Shown in pieces: positions 1 through 5,352 of a stretch of DNA of 5,352 bases. The translations under genes were made by a program, and so were the position numbers. Origin of the DNA: Spirochaetota bacterium (GTDB lineage Bacteria > Spirochaetota > GWE2-31-10 > MWDO01); assembly GCA_017998755.1 (NCBI GenBank), contig JAGOCL010000207.1:1-5352 (forward strand), written 5' to 3'. The notes beneath the pieces are model-generated. The model had not been told where the DNA came from. It searched no databases and worked only from the letters and a program-made list of their open reading frames with translations. Numbering within the stretch: position 1 is the first letter of the stretch; the number at the start of each line of letters is the position of its first letter.

Positions 1-166
1 TTAAATTTACCTAATATAAAATATAACACAAATAAAAAAAAATAAAAGATAAATATGAATAAATTTTCAAAAAAGTCATAAATTTTATTAAATACAATAA
101 CTACAATTATAATTCACGATGTTATGATAACTGATGGTACTAATAATAGCAATAAAGAGCCAAAAA

Positions 167-180
167 ACGTTATAAAACGT
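167..180. repeat. Short palindrome ACGTT-ATAA-AACGT
   Basis: Two 5-bp arms (ACGTT at 167-171 and AACGT at 176-180) form a perfect inverted repeat around a 4-bp centre. The same bases also give a direct repeat of AAAACGT at 164-170 and 174-180, spaced exactly 10 bp, about one helical turn. It lies in the least AT-rich part of the intergenic region. It could be a regulator binding site, but it is about 280 bp from the operon start and short enough to occur by chance. Confidence 0.25.
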
Positions 181-274
181 CGTAATAATCATATAAAGTT
201 GCATAAAAGTCTTAAATAAAAGAATAAATAACATAATAGATACAATTATAGATAAAATAAAAATCAAATCTATA

Positions 275-297
275 TTATATATATGTAGTATATATAA
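275..297. repeat. 9-bp perfect inverted repeat, all A/T stem
   Basis: TTATATATA at 275-283 is the exact reverse complement of TATATATAA at 289-297, with the 5-base loop TGTAG between them. The stem has no G or C, so as RNA it would be weak. As DNA it could be an operator, a cruciform-prone site or simply a product of the AT-rich composition. No run of T follows, so it is not read as a terminator. Confidence 0.35.
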
Positions 298-324
298 ACA
301 AAAATAATAAAAATCTAATAAATA

Positions 325-355
325 TGAATTTTAATTATTACTGAATTTTAATTAT
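325..355. repeat. 14-bp tandem direct repeat, period 17
   Basis: TGAATTTTAATTAT occurs at 325-338 and again at 342-355, identical in all 14 positions and separated by 3 bases. It lies about 75 bp upstream of the proposed -35 box, a distance compatible with an activator or repressor site. The AT-rich background raises the odds of chance identity, so a regulatory role is only a possibility. Confidence 0.4.
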
Positions 356-426
356 CTTTATTAAATATTTGTCGGTTTAGATAGATTTATTTTACTAAAT
401 AGAAAATAAAAAAAAGAGTAAAAATT

Positions 427-455
427 TTGACAATCCGCGAGTATTTAAGTATCAT
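427..455 (+). promoter_or_regulatory. Sigma-70-type promoter of the trehalose operon
   Basis: The -35 hexamer at 427-432 is a perfect TTGACA. A spacer of exactly 17 bp follows, then a -10 hexamer TATCAT at 450-455 (5 of 6 to consensus). An A-rich tract at 401-424 sits directly upstream, where an UP element would be. The predicted transcription start is an A at about 462, one base before the ATG at 463, so the mRNA would be leaderless or nearly so. The same TTG can also be read as a start codon extending the gene by 12 codons; the two readings exclude each other. I favour the promoter because of its near-ideal match and because the 12 extra residues lie upstream of where the family usually begins. 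Confidence 0.6.
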
Positions 456-462
456 AAAAATA

Positions 463-2670
463 ATGGAAACAAAAAAAACAAAACTAATTTTAATATCCCA
501 CAGATTGCCGGTAACTATTGAGAAAAAAAACGGAGTTTGGGCGTTTAAGCAGAGCGTCGGCGGTTTGGCGACGGGGCTATCTTCCTTTTCCGATAAGAAC
601 GATTTTATGTGGCTGGGATTTTGCGGGATAACAAGCGAGTCTATATCCGATGAAGAAAAAGAGGATATAAAAGAGAAATTAATCCGCGATTACAACTACT
701 ATCCGGTTTTTTTATCGGCGGACGAGTTGAAATTCTATTATGATAATTTTAGCAACAAAACTCTATGGCCCCTGTTTCATTATTTTCAAGCAAAAATGCG
801 TTTCGACGAAGAGTCTTGGAGAGTTTATCGGGAAGTAAACGCTAAATTTTTCGAAGTTGCTCTAAAAATATCAAATCCCGGCGATACGTTTTGGATACAC
901 GACTATCATCTTTTTATATTGCCGAAGTTGATAAAAGATAGTTATCCGACGTCTCGAATCGGTTTTTTTCTTCATATTCCGTTTCCTTCGTTTGAGATTT
1001 TTCGCCTTCTGCCTTGTAGAAACGAGATCCTCGATGGATTACTCGGAGCCGATTTGATCGGTTTTCATACGTTTAGTTACGAACGGCATTTTTTAAGTAG
1101 CGTTTTGAGAATCTCCGGCTATGAGAATAATTTTGGCAATATTGTAATTAATAACAGGAATGTTAAAGCGGACGTTTTCCCGATGGGGATTGATTTTGAT
1201 AAATATAACGATAGTTTTAATAAAATCAAAGTAAAAAACGAGATAAAAGAGATAACGAAAAAGACAAAAAATCATAAAATTATTTTATCTATAGACCGGC
1301 TCGATTATACAAAGGGGATAGTTAATAGACTTGAAGCGTTCGACTATTTCTTGGCAAAATATCCCGAATATATAGATAAAGTAACATTGATAATGATAGC
1401 AGTTCCGACTAGAGATAAAATAGAGAGTTATAAAGAATTAAAAAATCAAGTAGATCAGATCGTCGGAAGGATCAACGGCAAGTACTCGTCTATCGGTTGG
1501 AATCCTATATGGTATATCTATTCCTCTTTACCGTTTCATACTTTGACGGCTCTGTATAACCTCGCCGATATTACTCTTCTTACTCCACTGCGCGACGGTA
1601 TGAATCTAGTGGCAAAAGAGTACCTCGCGGCTAAAAATAACAAAAACGGCGTTCTTATATTAAGCGAAATGACCGGCGCGTCGGAGGAGCTTGGCGAAGC
1701 TATTATCGTCAATCCGTATAACATCGCTCAAATTGCCGACGCGCTACAATCCGCCTTGTCTATGTCTCAAAGCGAACAGAGCGAAAAACTAAAGATCATG
1801 CGCGAGAGGATAAAGCGTAACGACGTTTTTAAGTGGGCGAGCGACTTTATAGAAAAACTTAACGAAGTAAAACTGTATAAAGACGAGTACGTCGATAAAA
1901 GTCTTAATGAAGAAAGTTATAAAAAAATATTAAGCGATTTTAAAAAAAGCCAAAAGAGACTTTTTTTGTTGGACTACGACGGCACTCTTACTCCCATCAA
2001 GCAGAAACCTGAAGACGCTAAGCCGGACAAAGAGCTAAAGACTATTCTTCAAGAGTTGATAAAAGACGAGAATAACAAAGTAGTAATTATCAGCGGAAGA
2101 GAAAGGGGGAGTTTGGAACAATGGTTTTCGGATATGGATATAAATCTTGTTTGCGAGCATGGAATTTGGATCAAAGAAGCCGGCGACGGTTGGAAAAATC
2201 TATTTACCATAGACAACGGCTGGAAGGATAACATAAAGCCCCTGTTGCAGTTATACGTTGATAGAACTCCCGGATCTTTTATCGAAGAGAAAGATTATTC
2301 GCTTGCGTGGCACTATAGGAAATCGGATCCCGAATACGCCAAAATGCAGAAAAACGAATTGAGGGACAATCTTATGATAGTCGTAGCAAATTTGAATCTA
2401 GGCATTATGGAAGGTAAAAAGGTGCTGGAAATAAAGAATCTTGAAGTAAATAAAGGCAAAGCGGTTAATTACATTATGAACAAAGAGTCGTTTGATTTTA
2501 TATTGGCTATGGGAGACGACGTTACCGACGAAGATATTTTTAAAGCTTTGCCCAATTCGGCCGTTACCATAAAAGTAAATTCGGCGGATACGTTCGCCAA
2601 ATATGTCTTAAAATCCTCCGTCGATGTAAGGGCTTTGCTAAAAAAGATATCCGGAGAAGAAAATGAGTAA
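463..2670 (+). CDS. otsAB: Bifunctional trehalose-6-phosphate synthase/phosphatase (OtsA-OtsB fusion)
   Basis: This cytoplasmic fusion enzyme of 735 residues would make trehalose-6-phosphate from NDP-glucose and glucose-6-phosphate, then remove the phosphate to give trehalose. The N-terminal GT20 synthase domain (about residues 1-470) shows SHRLPV near the start, the glycine loop G33-G34-L-A-T-G, HDYHL with D147, DRLDYTKG with R279 and K284, and DGMNLVAKEY with D378 and E386; these match the substrate-binding residues known in E. coli OtsA. The C-terminal HAD phosphatase domain (about 495-735) shows DYDGTL with nucleophile D504 and D506, IISGR, CEHG, and the metal-binding GDDVTDED at 684-691. 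Both halves look active. ATG 463 is chosen over an in-frame TTG at 427 because family members start just before the SHRLPV motif; the ATG has no clear Shine-Dalgarno, whereas the TTG has AGAG at 415-418. The last 8 bases overlap treS. The sugar nucleotide donor (UDP, ADP or GDP) cannot be told from sequence. Confidence 0.95.
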   Translation: METKKTKLILISHRLPVTIEKKNGVWAFKQSVGGLATGLSSFSDKNDFMWLGFCGITSESISDEEKEDIKEKLIRDYNYYPVFLSADELKFYYDNFSNKTLWPLFHYFQAKMRFDEESWRVYREVNAKFFEVALKISNPGDTFWIHDYHLFILPKLIKDSYPTSRIGFFLHIPFPSFEIFRLLPCRNEILDGLLGADLIGFHTFSYERHFLSSVLRISGYENNFGNIVINNRNVKADVFPMGIDFDKYNDSFNKIKVKNEIKEITKKTKNHKIILSIDRLDYTKGIVNRLEAFDYFLAKYPEYIDKVTLIMIAVPTRDKIESYKELKNQVDQIVGRINGKYSSIGWNPIWYIYSSLPFHTLTALYNLADITLLTPLRDGMNLVAKEYLAAKNNKNGVLILSEMTGASEELGEAIIVNPYNIAQIADALQSALSMSQSEQSEKLKIMRERIKRNDVFKWASDFIEKLNEVKLYKDEYVDKSLNEESYKKILSDFKKSQKRLFLLDYDGTLTPIKQKPEDAKPDKELKTILQELIKDENNKVVIISGRERGSLEQWFSDMDINLVCEHGIWIKEAGDGWKNLFTIDNGWKDNIKPLLQLYVDRTPGSFIEEKDYSLAWHYRKSDPEYAKMQKNELRDNLMIVVANLNLGIMEGKKVLEIKNLEVNKGKAVNYIMNKESFDFILAMGDDVTDEDIFKALPNSAVTIKVNSADTFAKYVLKSSVDVRALLKKISGEENE
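2653..2656 (+). promoter_or_regulatory. Ribosome binding site of treS inside the otsAB end
   Basis: GGAG lies 6 bases before the treS ATG at 2663, within the last codons of the upstream gene. The start and the preceding stop overlap in ATGAGTAA (2663-2670), so terminating ribosomes sit directly on the new start. This supports coupled translation and fixes the treS start. Confidence 0.75.
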
Positions 2671-4288
2671 TTTATGGTATAAAAACGCGATTTTCTACGA
2701 ACTCAATATAAAGTCGTTTCAAGATTCGAACGCCGACGGCATTGGGGATTTTAAGGGATTGACGAAAAGACTACCGTATATAAAGGAGCTTGGAGTCGAT
2801 TGTATATGGCTCTTGCCTATGTATCCCAGTCCGGGAAAAGACGACGGATACGATATAATGGACTACTGCGCTATCAACCCCGACTACGGAACGATGGAAG
2901 ATTTTGTCGAATTCATCAACGAAGCGCATAGGTTGAATTTGAAAGTTCTCGGCGAGCTTGTTCTTAATCACACTTCCGATCGGCACCAATGGTTTATCGA
3001 AGCTAAAAAGAGCGAGCCGAATAAATACCGAGATTATTACGTATGGTCGGATACTCCCAAAAAGTATTCGGACGCAAGGATTATTTTTACGGACTCGGAG
3101 ATATCCAACTGGACGTGGAATAACGAATGTAAAAAGTATTATTGGCATAGGTTTTTTCATCATCAACCGGATCTGAATTTTGACAATCCTCTCGTTCGCG
3201 AAGAGATGATTAATATTGTGAAATTCTGGTTTGATCTCGGACTCGACGGCTTTAGAGCGGACGCAGTACCGTATCTCTTCGAACGCGAGGGCACAAACTG
3301 TGAAAATCTGCCAGAAACGCACGAATTTATAAAATATTTGAGGAAATTCATAGACGACAATTACCCCGATAAGATACTTCTTGCAGAAGCGAACCAGTGG
3401 CCAGAAGACCTTCTCGTCTATTTTGGGGAGGGAGACGAGTTTCACATGGCGTTTAATTTCCCTTTGATGCCCAGGATGTTTATGGCGGTAAAACAGGAGC
3501 ATCACGGACCGATTGTAGACATTATGAAGAGACTGCCCGATATTCCGTCAACCTGTCAATGGGCGATATTTCTCCGCAATCACGACGAACTCACGCTTGA
3601 GATGTGCACCGACGAAGAGCGGGACTATATGTTCAAAGAGTACGCCAAAGACAAGCAGATGAAGATAAACGTCGGCATAAGAAGGCGTCTTGCTCCCCTG
3701 TTGGAAAACAGCTATCGAAAAATGGAGCTTTTAAATACGATTTTATTTACGCTTCCCGGAACGCCGGTAATTTATTACGGGGACGAGATCGGAATGGGGG
3801 ATAATATCTATCTCGGCGACAGAAACGGCGTTCGGACGCCGATGCACTGGGATCAAAACAAAAACGCCGGTTTCTCCGGTTGCGCGCCTTCGCGGTTACA
3901 CGCTCCGATTATTGCCGATCCGGAATACAATTACAATACCATAAACGTAGAGTCGCAAAAAAACAATCCTAACTCTATCTTAAATTTTATGAAAAACCTG
4001 ATTTCCGTAAGGAAAAAGTATAAGATTTTCGGATACGCCGATTTAGCGTTTATTTATCCTGAAAACAAGAAAATATTGGCGTTTTTGAGAGAATACGACG
4101 GCGAGATAATACTTTGCGTCTTCAATCTCTCCGGCAAATCGCAACCGGTGGAGATGGATCTTTCAACGTATAAAGATAAAACGCCTTTAGAGATTCTCGG
4201 CGATACAGAATTTCCCAAAATCGGAGAACTGCCGTATTTTTTGACCTTATCCCCTTACGGATACTATCTGTTTTATTTGAAGTCGTAA
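2663..4288 (+). CDS. treS: Trehalose synthase (maltose alpha-D-glucosyltransferase), GH13
   Basis: TreS interconverts maltose and trehalose by intramolecular rearrangement, without nucleotide sugars or phosphate, in the cytoplasm. The 541-residue protein aligns by eye over its full length with known TreS proteins. It begins LWYKNAIFYE and shows DGIGDF near residue 25, KDDGYD near 60 and VLNHTSD at 100-106. The GH13 triad is intact: nucleophile D200 in GFRADAV, acid/base E242 in LLAEANQ and D308 in LRNHDE. The TreS-typical stretches FEREGTNCENLPETH (206-220) and GDNIYLGDRNGVRTPM (379-394) separate it from other GH13 enzymes such as alpha-glucosidases or isomaltulose synthases. A C-terminal beta domain follows from about 460. 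At 393-396 it reads PMHW where PMQW is usual, a small variation. It is not fused to maltokinase, as some TreS proteins are. It overlaps the upstream otsAB gene by 8 bp, so the two are very likely one operon. Confidence 0.96.
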   Translation: MSNLWYKNAIFYELNIKSFQDSNADGIGDFKGLTKRLPYIKELGVDCIWLLPMYPSPGKDDGYDIMDYCAINPDYGTMEDFVEFINEAHRLNLKVLGELVLNHTSDRHQWFIEAKKSEPNKYRDYYVWSDTPKKYSDARIIFTDSEISNWTWNNECKKYYWHRFFHHQPDLNFDNPLVREEMINIVKFWFDLGLDGFRADAVPYLFEREGTNCENLPETHEFIKYLRKFIDDNYPDKILLAEANQWPEDLLVYFGEGDEFHMAFNFPLMPRMFMAVKQEHHGPIVDIMKRLPDIPSTCQWAIFLRNHDELTLEMCTDEERDYMFKEYAKDKQMKINVGIRRRLAPLLENSYRKMELLNTILFTLPGTPVIYYGDEIGMGDNIYLGDRNGVRTPMHWDQNKNAGFSGCAPSRLHAPIIADPEYNYNTINVESQKNNPNSILNFMKNLISVRKKYKIFGYADLAFIYPENKKILAFLREYDGEIILCVFNLSGKSQPVEMDLSTYKDKTPLEILGDTEFPKIGELPYFLTLSPYGYYLFYLKS

Positions 4289-4310
4289 TCAATTTTAAAA
4301 AAGGATAAAG
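4289..4310. other. 22-bp gap between convergent genes
   Basis: Only 22 bases separate the treS stop from the stop of the opposing chemoreceptor gene. No GC-rich hairpin is visible. On the minus strand the gap contains CCTTTTTT shortly after the chemoreceptor stop, a U-tract, but the stem that could precede it is very weak. Transcription from either side may therefore run into the other gene. Confidence 0.6.
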
Positions 4311-5352
4311 TTACTCTACAACAAATTTTCCAATTTCTTTTAATAATGCTTCAATGCTTGATTTGTTTTGTTCGCTCATATCGTTTACTATATTAACCGA
4401 ACTTGCAATCTGTTCTGTTCCGCTTGCCATCTCGTTCATTCTGTTAGTTATTTCCTGCGTTATAACAGATAGGTTTTGAGTTTCGGTTATAATTTGTTTG
4501 CTTCCGGCCAGTATTTCATGAGAGCCGTATATAACCTCTTGAGTTATATTGTTTAGATCTCCAACTGATTCAAGCGCTCGTCTGCTTCCGAGATTTTGTT
4601 CGTCCATAGCGGCTTTGATAGAATTCTCTTGATCGATTACGGTCTGAATTTCGGATTGAATAATATTAAATTTATTAAGCGCGTCTCCGGTGGAACGGAC
4701 AATGGTTTCAATAGAGGTTTTTATTTTATTTAGTACGGAAGAAACGGTTTTGGCTTGTAATCCGGAGGATTCGGCTAGTTTTCTAACTTCGTCTGCTACG
4801 ACGGCAAAACCTTTCCCATACTCGCCCGCATGAGCCGCCTCAATTGCGGCGTTCATAGCAAGAAGATTTGTCTGGCTTGCTATATTTTGAATTACTTTGC
4901 TTATTTCTAAAAGCCCCTCGGATTCTTTTGAAACTTCTTTTATATCTACGGCAATTTTATTGAGATCATTTTTTCCAGACTCAGACGATTCTGATAATTT
5001 TTGAATAGCGTTTGAGTTCTTTATCAAAGATTGAGATACGTTAGATATGCTTTTTAATAATTCTTCTACTGCGGCAGAGGATTCCGATACATTTTTTGAC
5101 TGGCTTTCGATAAGTCGGTTCAGTTTTTCTATTCCGTTTGTTATCTGTTGCATAGTCGCGCCGGTTTCAACTACGCTTGCGGATTGATTTATCGTTTGAT
5201 CTTTAATAATCTGGAGATTTGAGTTGATAAGTTTGATCGCCGCCGCAGTTTCAATCATGTTAGAAGAGAGACTGTCTCCCGCATCCGATAATTGGGACGA
5301 TCTGTTAATAATCGATTTTAGTAAATCCCTCAAATTCATAGTCATTTCGTTA
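4311..5352 (-). CDS. Methyl-accepting chemotaxis protein, C-terminal part (5' end cut by the window)
   Basis: This is the cytoplasmic signalling part of a chemoreceptor, which would control the CheA kinase through CheW and so steer motility. The visible 347 codons are almost all coiled coil, rich in S, N, Q, E and I. The hairpin tip is clear around 4770-4885 (NLLAMNAAIEAAHAGE, then GKGFAVVADEVRKLAE), nearly identical to the universal MCP signature. No membrane segment and no C-terminal NWETF-type CheR/CheB tether are seen; the protein ends KFVVE. The ATG at 5345 is probably not the true start: the frame stays open to the window edge (AAC GAA before ATG), and the resulting NEMTMNLRDLL resembles the FNEMTxxLRxL end of a HAMP domain. 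The sensor, membrane helices and most of the HAMP would lie beyond 5352, so the ligand is unknown. The sequence flanking the tip and the C-terminal NEMASGTEQI segment resemble Treponema MCPs. It converges on the trehalose operon and is not part of it. Confidence 0.93.
   Translation of the reverse strand, partial: NEMTMNLRDLLKSIINRSSQLSDAGDSLSSNMIETAAAIKLINSNLQIIKDQTINQSASVVETGATMQQITNGIEKLNRLIESQSKNVSESSAAVEELLKSISNVSQSLIKNSNAIQKLSESSESGKNDLNKIAVDIKEVSKESEGLLEISKVIQNIASQTNLLAMNAAIEAAHAGEYGKGFAVVADEVRKLAESSGLQAKTVSSVLNKIKTSIETIVRSTGDALNKFNIIQSEIQTVIDQENSIKAAMDEQNLGSRRALESVGDLNNITQEVIYGSHEILAGSKQIITETQNLSVITQEITNRMNEMASGTEQIASSVNIVNDMSEQNKSSIEALLKEIGKFVVE

Larger units (their letters stand above)
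1..426. other. AT-rich intergenic region upstream of the trehalose operon
   Basis: No convincing protein or RNA gene is visible on either strand here; all frames are broken by frequent stops. The stretch is extremely AT-rich: 65 G or C among the first 420 bases (about 15%), against roughly 40% in the genes that follow. Bases 121-180 are the least AT-rich part (17 of 60 G/C). It contains an inverted repeat (275-297), a tandem direct repeat (325-355), a short palindrome (167-180) and an A-rich tract (401-424) just before the operon promoter. The gene to the left lies outside the window, so it is unknown whether this region also serves a divergent gene. Confidence 0.8.

Noticed and set aside
49..329. 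Shared 12-mer ATAAATATGAAT at 49-60 and 318-329
   Set aside because: It is low in complexity, the copies are about 270 bp apart and the flanks do not match, so chance identity in 15% GC DNA is the simplest explanation.
369..398. Second promoter with TTGTCG and TACTAA
   Set aside because: Both hexamers match the consensus poorly, far worse than the promoter at 427-455.
1..426. CRISPR array, tRNA or insertion sequence end in the AT-rich region
   Set aside because: The only repeats are one pair of 14-mers and short AT palindromes. No regular spacers, no tRNA-like arms and no transposase remnant are visible.
427..462. TTG start giving a 12-residue longer OtsAB
   Set aside because: The TTG forms part of a perfect -35 box, and the added residues lie before the usual family start. 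AGAG at 415-418 keeps it possible, so it is recorded rather than dismissed.
1093..2234. Three short minus-strand frames inside otsAB (60, 62 and 61 codons)
   Set aside because: All lie within conserved parts of the synthase or phosphatase domains and show no family likeness.
2958..3176. 72-codon plus-strand frame inside treS
   Set aside because: It is an out-of-frame shadow of treS with no ribosome binding site or recognisable motif.
2771..3505. 244-codon open frame on the minus strand inside treS
   Set aside because: It lies wholly antisense to a gene with a complete catalytic triad and full-length family match. Its translation resembles no protein I know, and such frames arise from codon bias.
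3604..3804. 66-codon plus-strand frame inside treS
   Set aside because: It is an out-of-frame shadow of treS; its basic, arginine-rich translation is typical of a shifted frame.

Overview
The window holds a two-gene trehalose operon on the plus strand and, facing it, the 3' part of a chemoreceptor gene on the minus strand. The most likely source is a spirochaete of the Treponema type. The main reason is the chemoreceptor: its signalling domain, and especially its C-terminal end (repeated ITxxMNEMASG and Q-N-K-x-x-I-x-x-L-x-K-E motifs, no CheB/CheR pentapeptide), looks like the large MCP families of Treponema and termite-gut spirochaetes. This assignment rests on recall of the family, not on a search. 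Coding DNA is about 40% GC by eye, while the leading intergenic region is very AT-rich (65 G/C in the first 420 bases, about 15%).

Layout. Bases 1-426 contain no convincing gene. They hold AT-rich DNA with a 9-bp inverted repeat, a 14-bp tandem direct repeat, a small palindrome and a locally less AT-rich patch with a 31-codon mini-ORF. Next, a perfect -35 box (TTGACA), a 17-bp spacer and a 5/6 -10 box (TATCAT) end right at the ATG at 463. From 463 to 2670 runs a bifunctional trehalose-6-phosphate synthase/phosphatase (OtsA-OtsB fusion) with both catalytic domains intact. It overlaps by 8 bp with treS (2663-4288), a full-length trehalose synthase (maltose alpha-D-glucosyltransferase, GH13) with an intact catalytic triad. 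After a gap of only 22 bp, the chemoreceptor gene reads towards the operon from the right edge. It is cut by the window: its frame stays open to the last base and the visible sequence begins with what looks like the end of a HAMP domain.

How the genes work together. The fusion protein would make trehalose from a nucleoside-diphosphate glucose and glucose-6-phosphate by way of trehalose-6-phosphate. TreS would interconvert trehalose and maltose, so trehalose could be drained into, or built from, the maltose pool. Overlapping reading frames and a Shine-Dalgarno inside the end of the first gene suggest co-transcription and coupled translation. No maltokinase or GlgE is visible, so where the maltose goes cannot be read from this window. 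All the gene families are known; I see no undescribed system here. The most unusual points are the apparently leaderless promoter arrangement and the pairing of two trehalose routes in one overlapping operon.
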